Notes: generated from the letters alone by a model not told the origin. DNA of 64,000 bases from Cladorhizidae sp. MBARI D1340-BT2 (GCA_028752905.1 JAQNBH010000180.1:1-64000), one strand, 5' to 3'. Numbered from the stretch's first letter, positions 24,785-34,023 are shown. Numbers and translations are program-made.

Positions 24785-25094
24785 ATGGAGATTAACTGTG
24801 GGAAGTGTATCTTGTGAGAGATCTTTTTCTGCTCTTCGTTGTCTAAAGCTTTGGACACGTTCTTCAATGAAGGATGAGTGGTTGAGTGGATTAGCAATGC
24901 TCTTGATTCATCGTGACACTGAATTTATTCCATTATCAGATGAATTTATGAAAGAAAAGCTAACTGGAGACAAGGTCATGTACTCCTTTTTAGCCTCGTA
25001 TATATGCACTTCACAAAATAGAAGTATAGTTTTAGCTGCATACTTCACACCTATGGCCAATTATGCAACTGCCTCCCCAGTCAAATTTTCTTAG
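24785..25094 (+). pseudogene. hAT transposase C-terminal dimerisation fragment
   Basis: An open segment on the plus strand beginning WRLTVGSVSCERSFSALRCL, followed by KLWTRSSMKDEWLSGLAML and LIHRDTEFIP. This is the conserved C-terminal dimerisation region of hAT transposases (pattern S.ERSFS.LR..K...R..M...RL..LA...IHRD). Only this last domain is present. It starts at the final D satellite monomer and has no upstream catalytic part. It differs from the minus-strand hAT relic at 26.1-28.2 kb (ATNATSERSFRALRRVK), so two hAT lineages are present, facing each other tail to tail. The downstream 70 residues are not recognisable. Confidence 0.82.
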
Positions 25095-25199
25095 GTAACC
25101 GCGCCCCTCCGGTCATATATTCCTAGCGGCCCTGAGGTAGTTCATCATTTATCGTGCGAGCATCAATTGTCGGCTGGGCTTACATTTTGCAATGGCACA
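25095..25199. other. Unannotated gap between hAT tail and LINE relic
   Basis: About 100 bp of unique sequence, with a C/G-rich stretch at its start. Nothing recognised. Confidence 0.5.
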
Positions 25200-25945
25200 A
25201 TATCGTCCATTTGCGCAAATCACGGCCATATCTTATTTCTTATCAACAAATCTGATCTCTGCAACCTTTGTATCACTGATGGACTCCAATTCAGCTAGTC
25301 AGTTCAATGACCAAAGGAATCCTCATTGCTTCATCTCTATCCTGGACCACAGTGACCTGGGAATCCTCATTGCTTCATCTCTATCCTGGACCACAGTGAC
25401 CTGGGGATCCTCATTGCTTCATCTCTATCCTGGACCACAGTGACCTGGGGATCCTCATTGCTTCATCTCTATCCTGGACCACAGTGACCTGGGGATCCTC
25501 ATTGCTTCATCTCTATCCTGGACCACAGTGACCTGGGGATCCTCATTGCTTCATCTCTATCCTGGACCACAGTGACCTGGGGATCCTCATTTCTTCATCT
25601 CTATCCTGCCACTCCCATATCTTCTAAGACCTGTGAATTAATTGGTCTTCTCTACGTCATTTCTACTGCTATTCAGACACTTCTATTCTTCTTCGCCTCT
25701 ACACTTCTCTTATCCATTCTCATCTGGAGTACTGTTCTTTCCTCTGGGACTCAATCATCCCATCTTTCATCTCAGAATACAATACTTTGCCTGTAAATTA
25801 TGCAGTGTACATTGGCCCTGGGACTACGCTTCTCTTCTCACTAAGCCATCTCTATCATCTCGCCGCCGTAATAACAAAGATTATCCTTTTAGCCTCCCAC
25901 CATGCCTTGGGCCTCCTATCCTTCCCCCTGTAATCGGCTGCTAAT
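25200..25945 (+). pseudogene. LINE reverse transcriptase C-terminal relic carrying a 44-bp repeat
   Basis: Plus-strand relic of a non-LTR retrotransposon reverse transcriptase (jockey/CR1/L2-like layout). Before and within the 44-bp repeat the frame gives SDLGILIASSLSWTT, the family's KDLGV.I.SDLSW motif. After the repeat come IGLLY, HFYCYSDTSILLRLYTSLI and HSHLEYCSFLWDS (near 25,655-25,755), the GLLYR.F......L..LY..LV.PHLEY...VW motif. Further on, WPWDYASLLTKPSLSSRRRN (near 25,815-25,875) matches the W...Y..LL....L..L..RR motif. Frames change between blocks. Endonuclease, palm domain and 3' tail are absent or unrecognised. Confidence 0.75.
25316..25607. repeat. 44-bp tandem repeat inside the LINE relic
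   Basis: About 6.6 copies of a 44-bp unit, GGGATCCTCATTGCTTCATC then TCTATCCTGGACCACAGTGACCT split as read. The units are nearly identical; the first has GGGAATCC and the last ATTTCTTC. In one frame the unit encodes DLGILIASSLSWTT, so the repeat was made from reverse transcriptase coding sequence. The length of 44 is not a multiple of three, so each copy shifts frame. Confidence 0.9.
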
Positions 25946-26105
25946 CACATACAGAACTCGGGCCCAGAGGAAGCAATAAATTGATGGCAAAGGCCCACAT
26001 TATGACCACACCCACAGTAACTGCAATACAGCATTGTCATATATAGTGATTGATAAAATGTTCAGTTAACTAGTGTAGGTCCTACTATGGTCCACTACAG
26101 AAAAG
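25946..26105. other. Unannotated spacer between the LINE and minus-strand hAT relics
   Basis: About 160 bp of unique sequence without recognised features. Confidence 0.5.
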
Positions 26106-28240
26106 TACCTTTGATATGATGCTCAGAATCTGAGAGGAAATCATTGGCCACCTCTTGTAGATCTAAAGAATCTGTGCATTCCTTATGCACATGAAGGATT
26201 AATAGATTTGTTAAGACTCTCCTGCTTCATAGTAGTTCTAAGATAAGTTTTCACTCGACGGAGTGCACGGAATGACCTTTCTGATGTGGCATTAGTTGCA
26301 GGCATCACCATAATCAATTGTAGTACCCTGACTACTTGCCTTAAAAGGTCCCTTTAGCAATTGAATATGCCTTGAAATGATCCCTGATATAAAAAATTGT
26401 AGTTGCTGAGGTTGCCATGTTGTTCTTTTGCTGAAATTCAATACCAAAAGTTATAAGTTGATCATCTGGATTAAAATCATCCTCGCAGAAGTCACACACA
26501 ACTTTAAATTCTTCCTCAAAATCTGCTGCATAACTGGCCCTTGATAAGATACTGTTCCAACTTGCTATAACTTGGTTGATCAAAGCGGTTCGCAATACAG
26601 TTATTAGTATTATACAGTTTCATAATAAAGCAGTTTCATGAAATTGGTGATTATTTCCACCTTCATATTTCCACCTTCATCTAACCTTGCTGGCCTTTTT
26701 CACCGGCATGGTAACTGGTGGTCCAATATCTGCAGATTCAGCAAAATTCAAAACTTTTGTCCAAAACAGGTCATAAGCTTCTGGGTTGCGTGTATATATG
26801 CTGCAGTATAGCTTTGCAAGTTGCTGGCTCAGCAGCATATGTTGTTTTCTTCTCAATTGTTGAACATAAATTGTCAGAGTTATGCAAGACCATTTCCCCA
26901 GGAGAATTAGCAAATAAAAATTCAAAAGTTTGCATCTGAGCACATACCCCATTAACCCTATGCTTCAGTAATAAAATGTTGTAAAAATGAGTCCCGTTTT
27001 TGTAGGCATGGTTGCTGGCTACTGCTATACTCAATGGTTAAACTTTTTATATCATCTGAATCAGCAAAGATAGCAGAATCACCTTATCCATTGCAATTTA
27101 GTATATAATTGAATTATTTTTTTAAATAATACTAGAGCACAATATTTTATGTTTTTCAAACTTTTTAATATTTATCTCGAGAACAACTAGCCTCACATGT
27201 ATCATCCTGATACCATCATAACCAACATTGAATTAGCTTTCAAATGATATGAAATTTAGTTGTAAAGATAAAAAAATATTGAAAATATATTGAATTGAAA
27301 TGTTGCTATTTTATACGATAGTTTCCTATTTTTACTAAGGCGTGGCACAAAAAATTACAATAATTATTCTGTCCTATTTAAAGGTTCTATGATGCAATCA
27401 ATGCATTAGGTAATGCATAAACAAAAAGAAAGCAATGCTAGAAACAAGAAAAGTGAAGCAGGTAGATAGATAAATATTATTGAAATATGGTTATTTAAAG
27501 TGCGATTTTTCAATGGTGACTGAAGTAAAGGGTTAATTGTGCTTTGGTCTCTGTATCCTTAATTAACAACATCTACAGTCTCTTCCCATGTTTGCAAAAG
27601 AACTTCAAAGTTACGGCTAAAGCATCAGCTCGCACAATCCATCTGGTTGGACAGAGTAATCTCATTCCTGCCGAGTGAGAATCATGGATTAAGTCATGGT
27701 GTCTTTTTAATTCTCTAAACATCTCTTCCTTATGTGGGGAGAATTTTATAAGTTTAGTGACTTCATGGGTTACATCCCAAGGCATTTTTAATGGGTTTAG
27801 ATACTTTTATGGCATCATTCACTGCAAGATTTATAGAGAGCCATAACAATGAGTATAGAGTGCCCGGGTCTCTTTATCCATTATCAACTTGGCCAGCCCA
27901 GATCTAACTCCACTCATTATACTGGCTCCCTCATAGCATTGTCCACGGACTTAGGAGAAAGGAATGTTGAGTCTACAGAGAGAATCTTCCATAACTTTTT
28001 TTAATGTCATAGAGTCAATTGATGGGCCTTGATAAAGTTCAAGGAACTCTTCAAATATGTCGAAATCATCCATTACTGACCGAAAAACTAAAGTTGCTTG
28101 CACATGATTAGAAACATCAGTCATTTCATTCCATCATTATGGAGATGACTGAAGGGAGCTAGCAATTCCCCTCAACATAAGCTCAGCCATCACTATCAAG
28201 ATTTCGTTTTGGATGTCATGGGGATGGATATTTATTAGTT
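26106..28240 (-). pseudogene. hAT transposase relic (ZMYM1/DUF4371 type), module I copy 2, split by a MITE
   Basis: The same minus-strand relic as 13,573-14,655 but longer at its 3' end. From high to low coordinates: SVMDDFDIFEEFLELYQG, RGQCYEGASIMSG, VTKLIKFSPHKEEMF with LCPTRWIVRADAL (27,573-27,785), a 577-bp insertion at 26,956-27,532, AYDLFWTKVLNFAE (near 26,700-26,750), DFEEEFKVVCDF (near 26,500), then VVRVLQLIMVMPATNATSER and SFRALRRVKTYLRTTMKQE (26,200-26,336), the hAT C-terminal dimerisation domain, and a tail with LDLQEVANDFLSDSE. Relative to copy 1 it has lost a base in the THCYGH motif (near 27,838) and has small indels. Inactive by frameshifts, stops and the insertion. Confidence 0.87.
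26956..27532. mobile_element. piggyBac-type MITE, 577 bp, TTAA target duplication
   Basis: A 577-bp insertion flanked by TTAA at 26,952-26,955 and 27,533-27,536. The left end CCCTATGCTTCAGT and the reverse complement of the right end CCCTTTACTTCAGT match at 12 of 14 positions. The paralogous site at 13,946-13,949 holds one TTAA and no insert, so the exact empty site is visible. The interior is AT-rich with no coding capacity. TTAA duplication and CCC-starting inverted ends are the signature of piggyBac superfamily elements, so a related transposase probably moved it. I did not see a second copy in the window. Confidence 0.88.
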
Positions 28241-29121
28241 TTCTTCTTCAGCCAGTCATATACTCTGAGATCTTCTTCAGCCAGTCATATACTCTGGCAC
28301 ATTCTTCAGCCAGTCATATACTCTGGGAACTTCTTCAGCCAGTCAGATACTCTGGGATCTTCTTCAGCCAGTCAAACACCCTCACTGGGATCTTCTTCAG
28401 CCAGTCATATACTAGGGGACTTCTTCAGCCAGTCATATACTAGGGGACTTCTTCAGCCAGTCATAAACTCTGGACCTTCTTCAGCCAGTCAGTCATATAC
28501 TCTGAGACCTTCTTCAACCAATCATATACTCTTACTGGGATCCAGTCATATACTCTGAGACCTTCTTCAGCCAGTCATATACTCTGGGACATTCTTCAGC
28601 CAGTCATATACTCTCACTGGGATCTTCTTCAGCCAGTCATATACTCTGAGACCTTCTTCAGCCAGTCATATATATACTCTCACTGGGATCTTCTTCAGCC
28701 AGTCATATACTCTGGACCTTCTTCAGCCAGTCATATGCTCTGAGACCTTCTTCGGTCTGTTATATTCTCTGAGACCTTCAGCCAGTCATATACTCTCACT
28801 AGGATCTTCTTCAGCAAGTCATATACTCTCACTGGGAGCCAGTTATATACTTCTTCAGCCAGTCATATACTCTGGGACCTTCTTCAGCCAGTCATATACT
28901 TTCACTGGGACCTTCTTCAGACAGTCATATACTCTGGGACCTTGTTCAGCCAGTCATATACTCCGAGACCTTCTTCAGCCAGTCATACAATCTCACTGGG
29001 ATCTTCTTCAGCCAGTCATATACTCTGGGACCTTCTTCAGCCAGTCATATACTCTGAGACCTTCTTCAGCCAGGCATATACTCTCACTGGGATCTTCTTC
29101 AGCCAGTCATATACTCTGGGA
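28241..29121. repeat. 28-33-bp satellite, module A copy 2
   Basis: Same monomer family as 14,656-15,828. Its second half, from about 28,730, follows copy 1 closely unit by unit (for example GTTATATTCTCTGAGACC and GGGAGCCAGTTATATAC), while the first half differs by gains and losses of monomers. It passes directly into the NACHT relic: the last unit reads TATACTCTGGGATTTATAC. Confidence 0.93.
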
Positions 29122-29586
29122 TTTATACTTGACGGATTAGACTAATTCCATCCCCAAGAGGAAATCAAGTCCGTTATCCATCAGTTACTATACGAGGAAT
29201 GCCTTCCTGAGGCAATGATCGTCGTGGCGTCGCGACCAGTGGCCACTGAGAAACTAAGGTCTCATGCTGGAACCTCTGGTACTTCTGCTGGTGGTGCTTC
29301 CACTCCTGGTACTTCTGCTGCCAGTACTGCTGCTCTTGTTTCTTCTGTTTCTTCTGCTGTTCCTCGATTCAGTCCACATAGCTCCATTACATGTCCTGCA
29401 CCTACTTCTTTGGCGCACCCATCTAGTAGATACCACTTGGACTCAGTGGTTGGTAGTTGGTCAAAAGAGGAGTCATGTGCAACACATTACACGTACACAA
29501 AGGTACCAGGTCCTACATCTCCAACTGTTATATGCGTTATATTTGTTGTCTTACTCTTTGTCTACACATTGTATGTCGCACATTGA
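29122..29586 (+). pseudogene. NACHT ATPase fragment (NLR-like), copy 1, with Ser/Thr-rich tail
   Basis: One reading frame gives FILDGLD, a stop (TAA 29,143-29,145), then FHPQEEIKSVIHQLL, YEECLPEAMIVVASRPVATE and KLR. This matches the Walker B to sensor part of NACHT domains (LDG.DE ... LP.A.VVVTSRP.A). The stop sits where the motif's Glu is expected, one base change from GAA. Downstream the frame stays open to 29,586: about 45 residues rich in Ser, Thr, Ala and Gly, then 70 residues ending in a hydrophobic stretch, VICVIFVVLLFVYTLYVAH, which could be a membrane segment. The P-loop and the sensor/recognition domains are absent; satellite A lies immediately upstream. The copy at 50,880 shares the stop and differs by an in-frame 9-bp gap. 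Confidence 0.7.
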
Positions 29587-30664
29587 AAGTGCATCATGTT
29601 GCAACAACACGCTTTTCTGCACACAATGTGTAATGTGATTTTTTTATTTTGTTGTTGTTGTGATATGATTTATGTGTTTTATGTGTGTGTTGTGTGTCGG
29701 GCAATATAGCCATACCTCCTCGTGGTGCTCGATGGTAACAAGAGACGCTAGTTCCTTGGCAAAATGGCTATAAGTTATTGAATTATGTTCATTCTCAATA
29801 AGCCAAATCCATTATACAGTGTGTCATATATATATAAATAATAATAGTAACATTGTGATATATATATATATAAAAATAGTCACATTGTGTCAAATAATAT
29901 GTATGTAAACAATATACTCAGGATTATAAGCAATGTTCTTATGGTATGGAGACAGTGCACCTAAAATGTCTCTTGGAGTATGATGCTCACTGGGTTGCTA
30001 TCCTGGAGGAGGCAGCTTTGTATCTCAGGTCCGTGTTCAACTGGGATCTGTTGTATTGATAAATAAGCATAATAATATTCATAGTTGTATTCAGCATGTT
30101 TAAAGTTGTTTTTTTATTATTTTTTTAATTTTTTTATATTTTTTTTATTTTATTTTTTTATCATTATTATCATTATGGCCACATAATCTTGACCAGAGTA
30201 TTATATTAAAAAATTATAAAAAAATGCATTTATCATCATAAACAATGTTTTATGTTGATAAACAAGCATAATTATATTCATATGCTATGGTCAGAATGTG
30301 GTCACAAGCATTTGACCACATTGTTTCAAAAACATATTTATGTAAAAAACGTTAGAAGCAATATTATGTTTATAAATACACAATCAAATTCATTGGATGT
30401 GGTCACAACATCCTAACCACATTGTTTGAAATACAACAACAAAAAATATTTAGGCAAAAATTATATATAATCAATGTTCTTATATTGATTAAATCCATAA
30501 TCATATTCATACTTTGTGGTCAGTGTGTGTTTTCACAAAAATTACCACATGTTTATCAACAATAATGCTATCCCATAATATATGGTTGCTAGGTACTATT
30601 GCATTCCAGATTTTATATTAATTTTTAACTGTAGCTGTGTCTATTTCCAACAATTCTCCTCTCT
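29587..30664. other. AT-rich spacer of module B, copy 1
   Basis: Unique AT-rich sequence almost identical to 51,336-52,410. It contains TA microsatellites near 29,826 and 29,858, T-rich runs near 30,110-30,160, and a loosely repeated block around CACATTGTNTCAAA (near 29,882, 30,317 and 30,419). There is a perfect 10-bp inverted repeat at 30,295-30,322. No gene seen. Confidence 0.7.
30295..30322. other. Inverted repeat AATGTGGTCA / TGACCACATT
   Basis: A perfect 10-bp stem with an 8-base loop; a weaker relative (ATGTGGT ... ACCACAT) lies about 100 bp downstream. The same structure is in the module B copy near 52,035. It may be a remnant of a small DNA transposon. Confidence 0.5.
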
Positions 30665-31015
30665 TAAGTAACTTATAATAATTGGATTCACCACACTGTG
30701 GTTTGTGACTATGGCAACAGTTGGTAACCACAATGTTGGTTATAACAAGGGCTATTGGATACAATATGGTTGCTATGGACTTTAGTCAACCCTTGTTGAG
30801 ATAAAAGGGCATACGTTCATCCATGTCATTTTTTTTTTCTTTCCCAAAATAAAGTCACCGGGGAGAGGGTTAAAAATAGAGAACAAAAGAAGATTGTCAC
30901 CCAATATGCAGCAGCGAAACACATGTATGGAAGTTTTACTGCAGCATAGTCAAGACTGAAGAAGAAATACAGCGTATAATGTGGCCTGCAGATCGCAAGA
31001 TATCTTGCATCAGGT
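30665..31015. other. Spacer K, left part
   Basis: Unique sequence found only in unit 2. It has repeated short motifs GGTTGCTATGG and GGTTATAAC and a T-run near 30,830. No coding block recognised. Confidence 0.5.
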
Positions 31016-31480
31016 CCACTGTATATGCAGTGTTATAGTAGGTCAGTGATGGTGGCCCTTAGCTGTGTGTACATGCAGTGTTATAGTAGGTCAGTGATGG
31101 TGGTCCCTAGCTGTGTGTACCATGCAGTGTTATAGCATGTCAGTGATGGTGGTCCCTAGCTGTGTGTACATGCAGTGTTATAGCAGGTCAGTAATGGTGG
31201 TACATAGCTGTGTGTACATGTAGTGTTATAGTAGGTCAGTGATGGTGGCCCCTACATGCAGTGTTATAGTAGGTCAGTGATGGTGGCCCCTAGCTGTGTG
31301 TACATGCAGTGTTATAGCAGGACAGTGATGGTGGTCCCTAGCTGTGTGTACATGCAGTGTTATAGCAGGTCAGTGATGGTGGCCCCTAACTGTGTGTACA
31401 TGTAGTGTTATAGCAGGTCAGTGATGGTGGTCCCTAGCTGTGTGTACATGCAGTGTTATAGCAGGTCAGATATAGCAGGT
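31016..31480. repeat. 48-bp minisatellite
   Basis: About ten units of GTGTTATAGTAGGTCAGTGA followed by TGGTGGCCCCTAGCTGTGTG and TACATGCA (48 bp), with TAGCAGGTC, GGTCCCTAG and CATGTAG variants and one shortened unit near 31,250. It ends in a partial duplication before a C-run. Confidence 0.92.
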
Positions 31481-31495
31481 CAGTGGAAAAAACAG

Positions 31496-31516
31496 CCCCC
31501 CCCCCCCCCCCCCCCC
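31496..31516. repeat. Poly-C run, 21 C
   Basis: An uninterrupted run of 21 C immediately after the 48-bp minisatellite. It is G-rich on the other strand. The run length is likely to be unreliable in sequencing. Confidence 0.9.
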
Positions 31517-32231
31517 TCCACCCACCAGTCACATTTTTTTAAACATTTGATCTTCCATACGTTCGCTTGGTTCTGTAGAATATTTATACCCAGTGGAGTT
31601 AAATTTACACTTTTATTATTTATATACTGAAGAGAAAGCTGAAACAACTACATGAAAAGTAACTTTCAAGTTTTTTTCAATTCTTAGTAATTTCGTTGTC
31701 TCGCACAACGTTTTCGCTGCACCAAATACTCCTAAGGAAGTAGTCTCTCAGCCATCTAAGGCAAAGTTAAATCAGACCATTAACATTCTAAAGCCAAGCA
31801 TGTTTTTTATCACCACACTCATTTTAGCTACAGGGGGGGGGTCAATAAAAAAAGTTTTTATTGACCCCATGTGTGTGGGGGTTTTCCCCACCACCCCCAT
31901 TCACTACATTTATGATTATATTTGAAGCCACATGCTCTATGCCTAGCTGTATGTATTTGATTGGTCAGAATGAACAGACAGAGCTGGGCACATAACAATT
32001 AGTTAGTCCTGATTGTTCACTTCTGATGTTTGTGTTTCTGGTGTTTGGAGAATAATAAGACTTCACTAACTCTGGTGGCAGCATATATCTCTGGGATTCT
32101 CAGGCAAGATAGCTGGGTGGGCATTGTGAGGTTGAGTTAGGTCTAAGATAGTGTGTGGTACTAGAAGAGTCTAACAATATATATATATTTGTCTTGTTAA
32201 TAAATGCCTTTTTTCTTTTCTTACACGTGTA
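31517..32231. other. Spacer K, middle part
   Basis: Unique sequence with a strong hairpin at 31,838-31,868 and G/C homopolymer runs. No gene recognised. Confidence 0.5.
31838..31868. other. 14-bp perfect hairpin
   Basis: GGGGTCAATAAAAA pairs with TTTTTATTGACCCC across a 3-base loop. It sits inside a longer G-run on the left and is followed by a second, imperfect G/C inverted repeat near 31,876-31,896. It could be a foldback element end or an assembly-sensitive palindrome. Confidence 0.7.
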
Positions 32232-32370
32232 GCTTCTGTTAGTAAGGCTATTGGAGAAGTGGAAGCAGAAGCATCTGTCAAGGCTACAGCTAAGAAATAC
32301 CATCTATCAGTCTCCATGCTCTGCAAACGATGTCTAGTTGAAAAGGGGGAGTGGTTTTGGGGGAAAGAGG
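32232..32370 (+). pseudogene. Possible psq-type helix-turn-helix exon relic
   Basis: After a pyrimidine tract and ACACGTGTAG, a frame reads SVSKAIGEVEAEASVKATAK then KYHLSVSMLCKRCLVEKGE. The pattern (alternating A/I, SVKATAKKY.LS.SML..R) resembles the psq helix-turn-helix found at the start of pogo/Tigger-type transposases and CENP-B-like proteins (A...V..G..S...AA..Y.VP.STL..R). No DDE domain follows: module C' starts 240 bp later. The call rests on about 40 residues. Confidence 0.38.
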
Positions 32371-32613
32371 AGGTACATTTTAACGCCTAATGAAAAAGGT
32401 CAATGAATAGCCCAGGGCTTCCTCTGGCCACTGGTAACAATTTCAAATTTTTAGCACTTAGCAATCTGGAGTTATTTAGGCTGAGGTTTTTGACATTCGT
32501 GTTTTTGAGGTCCCTCCACTTTTGGGTCTAGTAACTTGCCCATAGTGATACCTATGAAACATATTTTAGTATCAAAAGAGAGCACACAGAGAGACCTCTC
32601 TTTTGATCTATAT
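32371..32613. other. Spacer K, right part
   Basis: Unique sequence ending just before the truncated C module. It contains the 12-bp inverted repeat listed separately and no gene. Confidence 0.5.
32571..32607. other. 12-bp inverted repeat beside the C' breakpoint
   Basis: ATCAAAAGAGAG pairs perfectly with CTCTCTTTTGAT across a 13-base loop. The homology with modules C1 and C3 starts at 32,614, seven bases to the right. Confidence 0.75.
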
Positions 32614-32787
32614 ATGAAGTCCATACCATGAGGTTTGCAGAATCTACGGAGCTCTAAAGTTGTAACCATAAGTTTAAAAAAAATGCAACTGTTTCCCCGC
32701 AGAGGTATCTCTGTTGCCTAGTTCAGTATAAGTGTCTCGGTTGCTTAATTCAGCTTAAGTCGCTCTGTGGCCTAGTACATCATATAT

Positions 32788-34023
32788 GTGTCTATGAGGC
32801 TTAGTTCACTTTCCCCAAGGGGCAGTGAAAATTATGACAGGCTGGGGAAAATCCAACCTCTTGTCAGCCATTTTCAACACAATTTTTCATCAATATACAG
32901 GCCGAACTGCGAGATTGCAATCGATGAGGCTATGATCAACTTTCAAGGTCATTCATCACTGAAGCAATACATGCCATTGAAACCCATCAAAAGAGGAATC
33001 AAGGTGTGGGTTCGGGCTGATAGCCGAAATGGTTTTTTCACACAGAGATTTACACGGGTAAAAAGAAAGGTGCAGTTGAACACCACTTGGGGGCAAGAGT
33101 GGTCAAGGAACTAACTGAGGACCTACAGGGCAAGTGGCACGTGCACGTGTACTTTGACAGCTTTTTTACCTCGCAAAGTCTGTTGGTTGATTTGGAGAGG
33201 AGAGGGAGTTATGGATGTGGGACAGCCAGGAAAGACAGGCGTGGTTTACCCGAGGAGCTGGAGAAAGGCAAATTCAAGAAAAGGTAAAATGTGCACTAGA
33301 TTAACACAAGTTAGTGTTATGCCACAAACATTTTGGGGTTGTATATCAGTTCATGCATGTTATTTACCACAACTATGAGATACTCATTATATGAACTTCT
33401 AAACATTTTTAGGGGCCAGTCACTAACCACGCAATGTGGAAAAGTGTGTGCAAATGCATGGCAGGAACGAAAAATCGTCATGATTATGTACACCAACAGC
33501 GACCCCAAAAGCGTCACCTCAGTCATTCGGCATACAAACAATGGCTGCAGAGAGGAAATAAGCTGCCCCTTAGCTATCCAGTCCTACAATAAATACATGG
33601 GAGGAGGGGATCAGATCAGAGGATATTATAGGTGCAGGGTGAAAACCTACAAAGACATATTTAACTTTCTGATCGATGTGGCCATAACAAACGCCTTCAT
33701 TCTACACAAAGGATGGTCAGGAAGCGGAAGTGAACTTACGATCAAGAAGTTCAGGATTCAGTTAGCCAAGGAGATAATTGGAAGTTATTGTAGCCGACGC
33801 AGAGCTGGGTGTGGCTCCATTATCAAGAGTCTTCCTTTCCTCCACTTCCCAATAAAGAACCCTGTAACCTCTGGGAAGCGCAGTCGAGGACGTTGCACTT
33901 ACTGCTACCAGCAACAAAAGAGATCGGACAGCCAGTGGTACTGACAGGATTGTGGCATATGGCTATGCCACACTGGAATTGCGAGCACCGACTGCTACCT
34001 ATTGTGGCACAAAAACAAATTAT
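32788..34023 (+). pseudogene. piggyBac-like transposase relic, copy 2 (module C')
   Basis: Homologous to copy 1 from 32,614, without the Mutator-like block. It has the same frameshift after FFTQRF (near 33,048), the same 129-bp intron (33,284-33,412) and the same missing Asp in MGGGDQIRGYY. It differs in keeping two bases (AG) near 33,826 that are absent from copies 1 and 3, so here the C-terminal zinc domain stays in frame: RGRCTYCYQQQKRSDSQWY, a TGA at 33,942, then QDCGIWLC and DCYLLWH, ending about 34,023. The family's C-x2-C, C-x2-C-x4-C, C-x4-H layout fits if the TGA stands at one zinc-binding Cys. Confidence 0.87.
33284..33412 (+). other. Predicted 129-bp intron in piggyBac relic, copy 2
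   Basis: Same GTAAAA donor and TTTTTAG acceptor as in the other two copies, with equal length. Confidence 0.65.

Larger units (their letters stand above)
18595..24787. repeat. 17-bp satellite, module D copy 1
   Basis: About 360 monomers of ACCTAGCATGGTTATAC (17 bp). Common variants are GGCTATAC, GGTATTAC, GGTTATAT, CTATCATGG and AGCATAGTT, plus occasional insertions such as CTATGTAGCATGG. Higher-order duplications are listed separately. Near its right end GGCTATAC and GGTATTAC variants dominate, so variants are clustered rather than mixed. It ends by running straight into a hAT tail at 24,785. No other gene or insertion is seen in 6.2 kb. Confidence 0.97.

Noticed and set aside
13573..28240. 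An intact hAT transposase gene
   Set aside because: Blocks lie in different frames with internal stops, one copy lacks the 3' domain and the other holds a MITE.
29254..29638. Leu-rich plus-strand and Arg/Ser-rich minus-strand frames over the module B Ser/Thr-rich segment
   Set aside because: Shadow frames of a low-complexity CTT/TCT-rich stretch; the NACHT frame is the one with family similarity.
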